From Chamaesiphon minutus PCC 6605 (GTDB lineage Bacteria; Cyanobacteriota; Cyanobacteriia; Cyanobacteriales; Chamaesiphonaceae), in NCBI RefSeq assembly GCF_000317145.1, contig NC_019697.1, forward strand, positions 4,848,886 to 4,912,885: a stretch of 64,000 bases of DNA, given 5' to 3'. Under the pieces are notes generated by a model. It ran no database searches and had not been told where the DNA came from. It saw nothing but the letters and a program-made list of their open reading frames with translations. Shown in pieces: positions 1 to 8,831 of this stretch. Numbering within the stretch: the stretch's first letter is position 1; each line of letters starts with the position of its first letter. The translations under genes were made by a program, and so were the position numbers.

Positions 1-230
1 CGTTCTACTAAACTTGGCGATTCAGCGATCGTATCGGGATTGAGTTGTTGCTGGATATATTTATCGACTCCCAGCTTTTGAACACGATCGATATCGTCTG
101 GACGAATCCCCAGTGTCAGCCGATTTAAAAGATGAATAACTTTGGGGTTGACAGGTGCAGCTTGCGCAACATTTGCCAAGCCCACCCAAATGCAGCTAGT
201 AATAATGAGTAGGTATTTGCGAGTATTCAC
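1..230 (-). CDS. DUF1800 family protein, N-terminal part (cut by window edge)
   Basis: The gene reads leftwards from a GTG at 230 and runs off the window, so only about 76 residues are visible. They show a short hydrophobic signal-like segment (LLIITSCIWVGLANVAQA) followed by VIHLLNRLTLGIRPDDIDRV and a VDKYIQQQLNP stretch. This LLNRxTxGxxPxDxxxVxxxG pattern is the usual start of DUF1800 proteins, which are exported proteins of unclear biochemical role. It lies 28 bp after the anti-sigma-like gene on the same strand and probably belongs to the same transcript as the ECF sigma gene. Family assignment is good; function is unknown. Confidence 0.7.
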   Translation of the reverse strand, partial: MNTRKYLLIITSCIWVGLANVAQAAPVNPKVIHLLNRLTLGIRPDDIDRVQKLGVDKYIQQQLNPDTIAESPSLVE

Positions 231-258
231 GGTTATCAATGATCGATTATTAATTAAT

Positions 259-645
259 TTAACTGTCTTCAGGTTCGTTATCGGCAAAAATATTTACATC
301 TAGATCGGGACTTTCTACATTAGCATCTGGGCTAAAGATCGAGTCGCGAGCGTGAGCTTCTAGAAAAAGATTGAGTTGCTGTATTTCAGCCATACTCGGT
401 TCGGGTGGACTAATTATCTGTTGGATCGATACACCAACAATACCAGTCGCAATAATTCCAATTCCTCCAGCAATATATCGCCACCAAGATCTAGTAACAA
501 ATTGTTGTCTTGTTACTATGGGTAATCGATCGATTTCTGACATCAGTCGATCTTCTAATTCGGGTGAAGATGGTGGTGATATCGATCGATTTTGTCGTAA
601 GAAGTTAGTTAATTGAGGATCTTCATCTGGTAAGTTATTCATCAT
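259..645 (-). CDS. probable membrane-anchored anti-sigma factor
   Basis: This 128-residue protein follows the ECF sigma gene by 54 bp on the same strand. It has a polar N-terminal half of about 50 residues with a helical PELEDRLMSEIDRLP segment, one transmembrane helix at about residues 56-78 (WRYIAGGIGIIATGIVGVSI), and an acidic C-terminal tail. Size, single membrane span and position after an ECF sigma factor fit a cognate anti-sigma factor. No cysteine is present, so the zinc-binding HxxxCxxC motif of ZAS-type anti-sigma factors is absent. The role is inferred from context rather than from a recognised domain. Confidence 0.6.
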   Translation of the reverse strand: MMNNLPDEDPQLTNFLRQNRSISPPSSPELEDRLMSEIDRLPIVTRQQFVTRSWWRYIAGGIGIIATGIVGVSIQQIISPPEPSMAEIQQLNLFLEAHARDSIFSPDANVESPDLDVNIFADNEPEDS

Positions 646-699
646 CTGTTTGCCTTTGTTATATTACTATCCCTCGATCGAGATCGATCTGAGTGGTGA

Positions 700-1302
700 T
701 TAAATCTGAACTCCCGATTCTTCGAGAAATTTTCGCATTCCACTGCGGGCGTGAAACAATCGCGATTTGACAGTACCGACGGGAATTTCGAGAATTTCAG
801 CTACTTCTTTTTGGGGGAGTTCTTCGAGATCGTGTAATACCAAAACCGCTCGATGTTCCTCACTCAAACAACTCAATCCTTTGCGTACCAAATCTCGATA
901 GTGGAGCTGCATAATATCGGGATCGTCATGTTGAGTAGCGACACTTTGCGCGATCGCGTGCAGTCGCGATCGATCTTGTGCTAAAGTTTGACGACGCTCG
1001 GAAGCCACATTCCAGGCAATTCGATACAACCAAGTCGAAAATTGCGAACTTTGGCGAAATTTTGGCAATCCTTTCCACGCACGTAAAAATACTTCTTGTG
1101 TCAAGTCATCCAACATGGTGAGATCGCAAAGCTGATAGAGAATTTGGCGCACGCGTTGTTGATGGCGACGATACAACAGCCGAAAGCTCTGACGATCTCC
1201 CTCGACACAACGTTTGACTAACAAATCGTCAGCTACCAATTCAGCCCGCTCTTCCACTCTCAGCACCACCTCGCATTCCCGATACATCGAGCCATACATC
1301 AT
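700..1302 (-). CDS. ECF-type (group 3) RNA polymerase sigma factor
   Basis: This 200-residue sigma-70 family protein has only regions 2 and 4. Region 2 is seen around residues 35-105 (DDLTQEVFLRAWKGLPKF, then FSTWLYRIAWNVASERR). Region 4 is near residues 145-190 (LSEEHRAVLVLHDLEELPQKEVAEIL, then IPVGTVKSRLFHAR). The lack of regions 1 and 3 defines an ECF or group 3 factor, in cyanobacteria usually SigG or SigH-like. ATG codons at 1302, 1299 and 1287 are possible starts; a GAGAGG lies directly before the first two and is better spaced for the third. The next gene probably encodes its anti-sigma factor. Confidence 0.9.
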   Translation of the reverse strand: MMYGSMYRECEVVLRVEERAELVADDLLVKRCVEGDRQSFRLLYRRHQQRVRQILYQLCDLTMLDDLTQEVFLRAWKGLPKFRQSSQFSTWLYRIAWNVASERRQTLAQDRSRLHAIAQSVATQHDDPDIMQLHYRDLVRKGLSCLSEEHRAVLVLHDLEELPQKEVAEILEIPVGTVKSRLFHARSGMRKFLEESGVQI

Positions 1303-1454
1303 CCTCTCGTACTCCGTTCTACATTAGCTTAGACCGGAGATCGATCTAAAAGGTTCAAGCATCATCAAAATTAGATTAGCGGCTGTCTTTAGCTTTGTTA
1401 ATTTTATTATTGACTTCCCGATCTACTCAATTTGTAAAATAGTATGCTCGATTT

Positions 1455-1595
1455 ATGATGAATGATTCAGAGACGTTATTTAGAGATGTTAGACGTCAAA
1501 TTTTAGAGCTAAAGTCTATTCATACTGAAGCAGCCTTGCGTGAAATAGATGTGACTATCGATCGAGTCATAGAAAACATTCAAATTAATGGCTAA
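1455..1595 (+). CDS. small hypothetical ORF (46 aa)
   Basis: An ATG ATG start at 1455 opens a 46-codon frame ending in TAA at 1595. The product is polar and looks helical (LFRDVRRQILELKSIHTEAAL, REIDVTIDRVIENIQ). It lies in the region upstream of cynS, 157 bp before its chosen start, on the same strand. I do not recognise it. The smooth codon content and helical heptad-like pattern support real coding, but the length is short enough for chance. Confidence 0.35.
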   Translation: MMNDSETLFRDVRRQILELKSIHTEAALREIDVTIDRVIENIQING

Positions 1596-1752
1596 ATAAA
1601 ACGCTCTACTACAAGTATTGTCGGACACAAGCAATGCAGTGGTGCGATCTTTCTACATACCCATCCATTCAAAGCTGTTCGTAGCTAACTATTTCGATCG
1701 CCGATCTGGCCTATATTTAGAGCTAAATAGCAATACAGGATACAAAATCAAC

Positions 1753-2193
1753 ATGGAACTGCCAGAGATCGTCAGCCACTTATTTGCCGCCAAGAAAGCC
1801 AAAGGGTTGAGTTTTGCCGACTTGGAAAAGATCTTAAACCGCGATGAGGTCTGGATTGCGGCGGCATTTTATCGACAAGCCGCGATGTCTGAAGAGGAAG
1901 CTAAATTATTGGTTGAAGCTCTAGGGATAGCTCCAATTTATATCGATACGCTGACTGATTATCCTACCAAAGGTTTAGGCCCTGTAGTGCCTACAGATCC
2001 GTTTGTCTACCGTTTTTATGAGATTATGCAGGTATACGGATTCCCGCTCAAAAGCGTGATCCAGGAGAAGTTTGGCGATGGGATTATGAGCGCGATCGAT
2101 TTTACGATGGATGTGGAAAAAGAAGTCGATCCTAAAGGCGATCGAGTTAAGCTCACTATGTCTGGTAAATTTCTACCTTATAAAAAGTGGTAG
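1753..2193 (+). CDS. cynS: cyanate hydratase (cyanase)
   Basis: Cyanase converts cyanate and bicarbonate to ammonia and carbon dioxide in the cytoplasm, giving a nitrogen source and detoxifying cyanate. The protein from ATG 1753 is 146 residues, close to known cyanases. The N-terminal helical domain begins [20 protein letters not shown]. The C-terminal catalytic domain contains [15 protein letters not shown], which supplies the catalytic Arg and Glu (RFYE), and MSAIDF with the catalytic Ser. The frame stays open for 45 codons upstream to a TTG at 1618, but that stretch resembles no cyanase N-terminus, so ATG 1753 is preferred. No cyanate or nitrate transporter gene is adjacent. Confidence 0.95.
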   Translation: MELPEIVSHLFAAKKAKGLSFADLEKILNRDEVWIAAAFYRQAAMSEEEAKLLVEALGIAPIYIDTLTDYPTKGLGPVVPTDPFVYRFYEIMQVYGFPLKSVIQEKFGDGIMSAIDFTMDVEKEVDPKGDRVKLTMSGKFLPYKKW

Positions 2194-2248
2194 TAATGTG
2201 TAAAAATCGGTAGCTGTGAACCCTTTTCATCCCAGGTAAATAAAACCC

Positions 2249-3358
2249 GTGACTGCACCAGAATCGCCCACTCCACAACGGACTCCATTGTACGATCGCG
2301 CGATCGCCCTGAACGCGAGAATGACAGCTTTTTCTGGCTGGGAAATGCCCGTCCAGTTTAGCGGGATTACCCCCGAACACGAGGCAATTCGCGATCGAGT
2401 GGGGATGTTTGATATTTCGCACATGGGTAAGTTTAGCTTGCAGGGTGAAAATGCGATCGAACAACTGCAAACTTTGGTACCTTCGGATCTGAGCCGTCTG
2501 AAGCCAGGGCAAGCGCAGTATACGGTGCTGTTAAATGCTCAAGCCGGAATAATCGACGATATTATCGTCTATCAAGAGGGCGCAGGAACTGTCACGCTAA
2601 TCGTCAATGCGGGGACGAAAGATAAGGACAAAGACTGGTTGCTGAGTCATTTAGACCTCACTACGGTGACGTTTGAGGATTTGTCTGCCAAACAAGCTCT
2701 GATCGCTGTCCAAGGGCCAGAAACCGTCCGTCATCTCCAGCCGTTCGTCGATATCGATCTCTCGCAGTTGACGAATTTCGGTCATTCCAGAGCTTTAATT
2801 TTTAAAAACCCCGCATTTATCGCTCGCACTGGCTACACTGGCGAGGATGGTTTTGAAATTATGGTCGATCCCGAAATTGGCGTCCAACTTTGGGACGAGT
2901 TGTTAGCGGCAGGGGTCGTTCCGTGTGGCTTGGGGGCACGAGATACCCTGCGATTGGAAGCGGCGATGTGTTTGTACGGTCAAGAGATCGATGACACGAC
3001 CACACCTTTAGAAGCAGGACTGGGATGGTTGGTACATCTGGATACCAAAGGTAATTTTATCGGGCGCGATGTTTTGGAACGGCAAAAGAGCAAAGGAGTC
3101 AGTCGCAAATTAGTCGGGCTAAATATGCAAGGACGGTTTATCGCTCGGCACGATTATCCGATCGCGATCGATGGCGAACGAGTAGGTATCGTCACTAGCG
3201 GCACCATGTCACCCACCCTCGGACAAGCCATCGCGCTAGCCTATGTACCGACTGAATTTGCCAAGTTAGGGCAAGTTATAGAAGTCGAAATACGCGGCAA
3301 ACTGCACCCAGCGACGGTGGTCAAAAAACCATTTTATCGATCGGCCAATCGCGTATAA
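2249..3358 (+). CDS. gcvT: aminomethyltransferase, glycine cleavage system T protein
   Basis: GcvT transfers the aminomethyl group of glycine from lipoylated GcvH to tetrahydrofolate, releasing ammonia and forming 5,10-methylene-THF. In cyanobacteria this serves the photorespiratory glycolate pathway. The 369-residue protein starts at a GTG and has the typical opening TPLYDRAIALNARMTAFSGWEMPVQF. It then shows FDISHMGK, the folate-binding domain with ARTGYTGEDGFEI and RDTLRLEAAMCLYGQ, and the C-terminal barrel with SGTMSPTLGQAIALAYV. The length matches the family. gcvP and gcvH are not in the window. A long heptamer array follows immediately. Confidence 0.97.
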   Translation: MTAPESPTPQRTPLYDRAIALNARMTAFSGWEMPVQFSGITPEHEAIRDRVGMFDISHMGKFSLQGENAIEQLQTLVPSDLSRLKPGQAQYTVLLNAQAGIIDDIIVYQEGAGTVTLIVNAGTKDKDKDWLLSHLDLTTVTFEDLSAKQALIAVQGPETVRHLQPFVDIDLSQLTNFGHSRALIFKNPAFIARTGYTGEDGFEIMVDPEIGVQLWDELLAAGVVPCGLGARDTLRLEAAMCLYGQEIDDTTTPLEAGLGWLVHLDTKGNFIGRDVLERQKSKGVSRKLVGLNMQGRFIARHDYPIAIDGERVGIVTSGTMSPTLGQAIALAYVPTEFAKLGQVIEVEIRGKLHPATVVKKPFYRSANRV

Positions 3359-3363
3359 ATCTA

Positions 3364-3519
3364 GCCTAAAACATAAAGCCTAAAGCCTAAAGCCTAAAGC
3401 CTAAAGCCTAAAACCTAAAACCTAAAACCTAAAACCTAAAACCTAAAACCTAAAACCTAAAACCTAACCTAAAGCCTAAAACCTAAAGCCTAAAGCCTAA
3501 AACCTAAAACCTAAAGCCT
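3364..3519. repeat. tandem heptanucleotide array, (A/G)CCTAAA x about 22
   Basis: About 22 near-perfect copies of the 7-bp unit RCCTAAA run head to tail directly after gcvT. Units beginning with G and with A alternate in blocks, and one 6-bp unit breaks the phase near 3467. This is a short tandemly repeated repetitive (STRR) sequence of the kind common in filamentous cyanobacteria. The same unit recurs in at least eight other intergenic places in this window. Confidence 0.95.
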
Positions 3520-3702
3520 GTTGTCAGTATGGCAATCTAGTGGCGTTGGCGTAGCATCTGGTGAGAGAATCGCACACCACTAGCGATAACTTCTTCTGGA
3601 GAGCGGGAATGCTCTAAGAATCTTAATTATCTCGATCGAATGTAGCTTTTCCTGACCAAATGGGGATTTATAACTATAAGCACAAATTCGATCGCAGTGG
3701 TT

Positions 3703-5766
3703 ATGACCGATTTCCCAGACTTCTCCCCCCAAGGCTATCGAGTAATTCGCGAACTCGGGCGAAATGCGGCTGGCGGTCGAGTCGTCTACCTGTGCGAAAC
3801 TATAGCTGAACCCATCGAACGGGTGGTCATCAAACAATTTCAATTTGCCAGAGGTTCGGGTTGGTCGCAGTTTAAAGAAATCGAACGGGAAATGCAAGTG
3901 CTCAAAGACTTAGAGCATCCTGGCATCCCTTGCTATCTCGGCTCGATTCAAACCGATGATGGTTATTCGATCGTGCAAGAATTCAAAGATGCTCAGGCTC
4001 TGTCAATCCCGCGTAGTTTCGATCCCGACCAAATCAAGCAAATTGTAGTATCCATATTAGAAATTCTTGTTTATCTCCAGGACCGAATTCCGGTGGTGAT
4101 TCACCGCGATATTAAGCCGGAAAATGTGCTGGTAGATGCGGATTTGAATGTCTATTTAATCGATTTTGGCTTTGCCCGGATTGGCGGTGGCGAAGTCGCC
4201 ATGAGTAGCGTCGCTGCGGGGACATTTGGCTTTATGGCTCCCGAACAGCTCTACAACAAGGGGCTGACCGCAGCGACGGATCTTTATGGTTTGGGGGCGA
4301 TGTCGATCGCGCTGTTGACTCAGACCAAATCGACTCGCATGGACGCGCTCATCGATGAAGATGGCAAAATTACGTTTCAACATCTGACGCCAAAACTCAG
4401 TATCCGGTTTATGGAGTGGCTGGAAACCATTGTCGCACCGCGACTGAGCGATCGCTATCCTAATGCTGAAGCCGCTCTGACGGCTCTCAAGCCCATTTAT
4501 GTCGTGCGCTATCCCTCAGTCGAATTTAGCAATACTATTCTGCAATTTGCCGCCACTAGGTTAGGTGAAAAAATTACGAAAACGATAACTGTCACCAATT
4601 CTACTGCCGATACGCTCCTTGAAGGTACTTGGTCGATCGAGCCACACCCACACGATCCACCCAATGCTCGCGATCGCCATCATAAGTGGATTTCGTTCTC
4701 ATCTAGAGAAGTCAAAGGCAATCGAGTTGACTGTGAAATTACTGTCGATACTAGCAATTTGATTTCTCAAGCAGTGGGAAGTCGATCGATCGTCTTGCGG
4801 AGTAATGCGGTACCAGATAACCATTCAATCCTCCTCGAAATTAAGACGGCACCGTTACCAGTTCGACTCAGAAAATTGCCTGCTGAGGCAATAATTTTAT
4901 TTTTACTGTTTACTTTTGGATGCGGGCGGAGTATCGATTGGAATGTTTGGTATGGAGCTGGTATTGGTGTTTCGCTAGGCTTTTTAGTTGCGGTATGTTT
5001 GGCAGCTTTTTGGTTTTTCGTACCTGCCGATCGATTACTCGCACCGCTGTATTTATACACCAATATCCGCCAAGATTTATTAGTATTACTTAATAGCACT
5101 CCGCTTGCTGTTCGAAAAGCTTTGCTAAAAATAGAAGCAAATTTTGTAAAGATTGTCGAGCGATGCATTAAAAATTCTCTAAAGATTCAATCTGCTTATA
5201 CCAAGATCGAAAACAGAATTTATACTGGAGCAATTATTGGGTGTTTATTTGGTATTTGGCATGGAAATCTAGCCACAGGAATCATTAGCGGCACGATCGG
5301 GAGTACGATTGGTATCTTCGTTCACAATCGCAGCCTACCTAAATACAATCGAGAATCGCACATTCCTAATTATGCTTTCATTGGCGCGATCGCTAGCGGC
5401 TGGATTAGTTCCTACCTGATGAACTTGATTTATCAGATTAGCATTCAATCCAGTGTAGGAACTTTAATTGGCATTATTGTAGGCGCACAGGCTGGGACGA
5501 TCGCGACTCTACTCGATCGACACTACGATCGGTTACCAAAAGACATCAGATATTCTCACATATTCCTGTTTATCATGTTTGAATCAACTGCGATATTTGG
5601 AGTCAATTTAGGAGCTTCTTGGGGACGAGTTTCTAATATTTATGTGATTTCAGCTATCTTAGGTGCAAGTAGTATACTATTTTACATGCTATTTTATTTA
5701 CCTTCACAATACAACAAAAAAATTGCTACTTATCGGCAAAAAGAAAAGCATTTGATGAAACTATAA
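3703..5766 (+). CDS. membrane-anchored Ser/Thr protein kinase, copy 1 of tandem pair
   Basis: This is a eukaryotic-type Ser/Thr kinase of about 687 residues. The kinase domain covers about residues 10-270: glycine-rich loop ELGRNAAGGRVVY, ATP lysine in VVIKQF, catalytic loop VIHRDIKPENVLV, DFG in LIDFGFAR, and activation segment end GTFGFMAPEQ. Residues about 270-390 form a beta-rich segment (FAATRLGEKI, LEGTWSIEPHPHDPP) resembling an Ig-like fold. The last 300 residues hold several hydrophobic helices and a soluble insert of about 60 residues that the next gene lacks. The C-terminus ends in YRQKEKHLMKL. A GTG two codons earlier (3697) is an alternative start. The substrate is unknown. Confidence 0.9.
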   Translation: MTDFPDFSPQGYRVIRELGRNAAGGRVVYLCETIAEPIERVVIKQFQFARGSGWSQFKEIEREMQVLKDLEHPGIPCYLGSIQTDDGYSIVQEFKDAQALSIPRSFDPDQIKQIVVSILEILVYLQDRIPVVIHRDIKPENVLVDADLNVYLIDFGFARIGGGEVAMSSVAAGTFGFMAPEQLYNKGLTAATDLYGLGAMSIALLTQTKSTRMDALIDEDGKITFQHLTPKLSIRFMEWLETIVAPRLSDRYPNAEAALTALKPIYVVRYPSVEFSNTILQFAATRLGEKITKTITVTNSTADTLLEGTWSIEPHPHDPPNARDRHHKWISFSSREVKGNRVDCEITVDTSNLISQAVGSRSIVLRSNAVPDNHSILLEIKTAPLPVRLRKLPAEAIILFLLFTFGCGRSIDWNVWYGAGIGVSLGFLVAVCLAAFWFFVPADRLLAPLYLYTNIRQDLLVLLNSTPLAVRKALLKIEANFVKIVERCIKNSLKIQSAYTKIENRIYTGAIIGCLFGIWHGNLATGIISGTIGSTIGIFVHNRSLPKYNRESHIPNYAFIGAIASGWISSYLMNLIYQISIQSSVGTLIGIIVGAQAGTIATLLDRHYDRLPKDIRYSHIFLFIMFESTAIFGVNLGASWGRVSNIYVISAILGASSILFYMLFYLPSQYNKKIATYRQKEKHLMKL

Positions 5767-5947
5767 TTATCGATCGCTCTACTTATTTAAGCTCGGTTCG
5801 AGCCGATCGATGCCAGAGGTATTGTAGCCAACATCAGAAAGATCGGCACGATCGTGCTTTGAGAGTCGAACTAATCTCGATCGTATGTAGCTTTTCCTGA
5901 CCAACTGGGGATTTATAACCATAGGCACAAATTTTATTACCGTGGTT

Positions 5948-7840
5948 ATGAGCGATTTTCCAGACTTCTCACCCCAAGGCTATCGAGTAATTCGCGAACT
6001 CGGACGAAATGCGGCTGGCGGACGAGTCGTCTACCTGTGCGAAACTAGCGATGAACCGACAAAACAGGTAGTCATCAAACAATTTCAATTTGCACGGGGT
6101 TCGGGTTGGTCGCAATTTAAAGAAATCGAACGGGAAATGCAAGTGCTCAAAGATCTAGAGCATCCCGGTATTCCCCGCTATCTCGGCTCGATTCAAACCG
6201 ACGATGGTTATTCGATCGTCCAAGAATTTAAAGATGCTCAGGCTTTGTCGATCCCGCGTAGTTTCGATCCCGACCAAATCAAGCAAATTGCGGTAGCTGG
6301 ATTAGAAATCCTCGTTTATCTTCAAGAGCGACTACCTGTGGTGATTCACCGCGACATTAAGCCAGAAAATGTCTTGGTCGATGCAGATCTCAATGTGTAC
6401 CTAATTGACTTTGGTTTTGCCCGCATTGGTGGTGGCGAAGTTGCCATGAGTAGCGTTGCGGCGGGGACATTTGGCTTTATGGCTCCCGAACAGATGTATA
6501 ACAAGGGACTGACTGCCGCGACAGATCTTTACGGTTTGGGGGCGATGCTGATTGCCCTGTTAACTCAAACCAAATCCACCCGCATGGACGCGCTCATCGA
6601 TGAAGATGGCAAAATTACCTTTCAACATCTGACACCAAAACTGAGTATCAGGTTTATGGAGTGGTTAGAAACCATGGTCGCACCGCGACTGAGCGATCGC
6701 TACCCCGATGCTCAAGCGGCTCTGACGGCTCTAAAACCGATTTATGTAGTCAGGTATCCTTCTGTCGCATTCAGTCAGCCTAGCCTGCAATTTGCTGCCA
6801 CTAGATTAGGTGAAAAAATTACGCAAACGCTCGTTGTTACTAATACTACCGCCGATACATTACTCGAAGGTACCTGGTCGATCGAGCCTCATCCCCACGA
6901 TCCACCCAATGCCACCGATCGCAATCATAAGTGGATTTCGTTCTCGTCTAGGGAAGTCAAAGGTAACGAAGTACAATGCGATATTACCGTCGATACTAGC
7001 AAATTAATCGCTCAAGCCCGTGGCACTCGATCGATTATCTTGCGGAGTAATGCAGTACCAGAGACACACTCGATTCCACTCGAAGTAACGACGGCGTTGC
7101 TGCCCTTCCAAGCTAAACAATTGCCATCTGAAGCAATGATTTTATTCTTCATATTTGCGATCTTCTGTGGGAGTAGTTTGAAGGTCAGTGGTGCCTGGGA
7201 ACGAGCGGGAAACGCGATCGCTGTTGGATTTGTGATGTCTGGAATTACCATGTTTTTAGCAAGTGGCTCTCAATATCATTCTTCGGGTACTAAAATTCGG
7301 ACTTGGACTGGTGCTGCTTTTGGCGGGCTTTCTGGTTTTCTGGTGACTGGAAACTTGGCGGGAGCTATTGCTGGAGGTTCTTTTGGGGGATTTGCCGGAT
7401 TTATCGCTGGGGGGATTAATATGGCTGGATCTATGGAAGGAGTCAAGATCGGTCTTCAGCCAATCTTCGGCGCGATCGTGGCTAGTGTTATTAGTTTTAT
7501 AACAGGGGAACTTGCTACGGCTGGCGCGGGAGCCGGAATCATTGTGGGAGCTGTCCTCGGTCTGCAAGCTGGGATCTTAGGGTATCTGTACGATCTCGAT
7601 TATGCCCCACTCCCCGAAGCCAGAAAATATCGTCGCGGCTTTATTTTTATCGTACTAGAACTGATTGCACTGTTGGGGATTAACTTGAGTGTTTGGATCG
7701 GCAGACCCAATTTATATGTGACGATCGTCTCGTTGGTATCGGCGGCAGGGTTAGCTTATCTATTGTTCTATCTACCCTCGCAGCGATTTAAACAGATCGC
7801 TGCTTACCGTCAGCGGGAGAAGCATTTGATTAAGCTATAA
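5948..7840 (+). CDS. membrane-anchored Ser/Thr protein kinase, copy 2 of tandem pair
   Basis: This paralogue of the preceding gene has about 630 residues. The first about 390 residues are nearly identical to copy 1, including the glycine-rich loop, VVIKQF, HRDIKPEN, IDFGFAR and GTFGFMAPEQ, so the kinase should be active. Similarity falls in the membrane half: here it is glycine-rich (GAAFGGLSGFLVTGNLAG, GGFAGFIAGG) and lacks the roughly 60-residue insert of copy 1. Both end in a matching YLPSQ...IAAYRQREKHL tail. About 75 bp upstream of the start are also conserved with copy 1, so promoter and gene were duplicated together. GTG 5942 is an alternative start. Confidence 0.9.
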   Translation: MSDFPDFSPQGYRVIRELGRNAAGGRVVYLCETSDEPTKQVVIKQFQFARGSGWSQFKEIEREMQVLKDLEHPGIPRYLGSIQTDDGYSIVQEFKDAQALSIPRSFDPDQIKQIAVAGLEILVYLQERLPVVIHRDIKPENVLVDADLNVYLIDFGFARIGGGEVAMSSVAAGTFGFMAPEQMYNKGLTAATDLYGLGAMLIALLTQTKSTRMDALIDEDGKITFQHLTPKLSIRFMEWLETMVAPRLSDRYPDAQAALTALKPIYVVRYPSVAFSQPSLQFAATRLGEKITQTLVVTNTTADTLLEGTWSIEPHPHDPPNATDRNHKWISFSSREVKGNEVQCDITVDTSKLIAQARGTRSIILRSNAVPETHSIPLEVTTALLPFQAKQLPSEAMILFFIFAIFCGSSLKVSGAWERAGNAIAVGFVMSGITMFLASGSQYHSSGTKIRTWTGAAFGGLSGFLVTGNLAGAIAGGSFGGFAGFIAGGINMAGSMEGVKIGLQPIFGAIVASVISFITGELATAGAGAGIIVGAVLGLQAGILGYLYDLDYAPLPEARKYRRGFIFIVLELIALLGINLSVWIGRPNLYVTIVSLVSAAGLAYLLFYLPSQRFKQIAAYRQREKHLIKL

Positions 7841-7914
7841 TTATCACTTCTATTTAATGATTCTAAAACCCTCATAAAATGCTTAAAATTTAGTATCCTC
7901 TAGCCCTAGCTCTC

Positions 7915-8454
7915 ATGGCTAAATTTTACGATCGACTCGAGCCGCAATTGTGTAAATTTATTGCCGAACAAAAGCTGTTTTTTACTGCCACAGCTCCAGA
8001 TAACGGACGCATCAATCTATCGCCCAAAGGAATTGATTCGTTTCGGTGTTTGGATTTCGATCGAGTGGCTTACTTGGATTTGACGGGAAGTGGCAATGAG
8101 ACAGCCGCGCATCTGCACCAAAATGGGCGGATGACAATTATGTTTTGCAGCTTTACTGCTAAGCCCTTAATTCTTCGACTGTATGGCAAGGGCGAAGTCA
8201 TCAGTCCCGATACCGAGCGGTGGCACGATTTAATCGATCGATTTGCCGATCTTCCTGGCAAACGGCAGCTCATTTTGCTCAAGATCGAATCAGCACAGAC
8301 ATCTTGTGGTTATGGCGTGCCGATTTACGAGCTTCAGGAAGAACGATCGACTTTAACCAATTGGGCGATCGACAAAGGTGCCGAGGGAGTCAGAGCATAT
8401 CAACTCCAAAAAAATCACACTAGTATCGATGGATTGCCAACTCATCTAACATGA
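7915..8454 (+). CDS. pyridoxamine 5'-phosphate oxidase-fold (FMN-binding) family protein
   Basis: The 179-residue protein begins FYDRLEPQLCKFIAEQKLFFTATA and continues with INLSPKGIDSFRCLD, VAYLDLTGSGNETAAHL and GRMTIMFCSF. These are features of the PPOX-like split beta-barrel flavoprotein family in which the chain binds FMN or a related cofactor. Its members are often oxidoreductases of unknown substrate. The gene stands alone, 75 bp after the second kinase. A specific pyridoxamine oxidase (PdxH) role is unlikely because the length and sequence belong to the looser family. Confidence 0.8.
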   Translation: MAKFYDRLEPQLCKFIAEQKLFFTATAPDNGRINLSPKGIDSFRCLDFDRVAYLDLTGSGNETAAHLHQNGRMTIMFCSFTAKPLILRLYGKGEVISPDTERWHDLIDRFADLPGKRQLILLKIESAQTSCGYGVPIYELQEERSTLTNWAIDKGAEGVRAYQLQKNHTSIDGLPTHLT

Positions 8455-8831
8455 GAATAATCGGCGAAACTGAGGCGAGTAAAGTTTCAGTCTCGAATAC
8501 ATCTTTTGGCGAACAATTTTTAGCAATTCATTGTCTGTCGTCACAGGTAGCTCGCGATACTTTAGGCGGGTAAAGTATCGCCGTTAGCAAAATAGTATCG
8601 ATCGACTACACCGTTGACTCTTAAAACCTAAAGCCCGATCGGGATTATCAGGATTTTTGGATTAGCAGGATCGGTCTGTTGACAAGCGGTCTAATCCTTT
8701 TCCTGCTAAAGCCTAAAGCCTAACAATGCTATAATCCATAGCAATAAATAAGTATAAATACTAAGCCCGTCTCGCCCGATCGATGGGTAGGAAACGAGCT
8801 TATTCAAAATCAGCTAATACATCCAAAATAT
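8455..8831. other. intergenic region with hairpins and heptamer fragments
   Basis: No gene is seen. There is an 11-bp perfect stem with a GGCGGG loop at 8554-8581, and a related segment about 80 bp earlier with GGCGAG in the same relative place. The string AGGCG(A/G)GTAAAGT is therefore repeated. A degenerate inverted pair around GGATTAGCAGGATC and CTAATCCTTTTCCTGC lies at 8660-8706. Short CCTAAAG units lie near 8627 and 8707-8722. Confidence 0.6.

Noticed and set aside
1618-1752. N-terminal extension of cyanase from a TTG codon
   Set aside because: The extra 45 residues do not match cyanases, and the ATG at 1753 gives the normal length.
2190-2250. Glycine riboswitch upstream of gcvT
   Set aside because: Only 55 bp separate cynS from gcvT, too little for a tandem glycine aptamer, and no such motif is visible.
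3364-3519. Possible CRISPR array
   Set aside because: The unit is only 7 bp with no unique spacers, and no cas genes are in the window.
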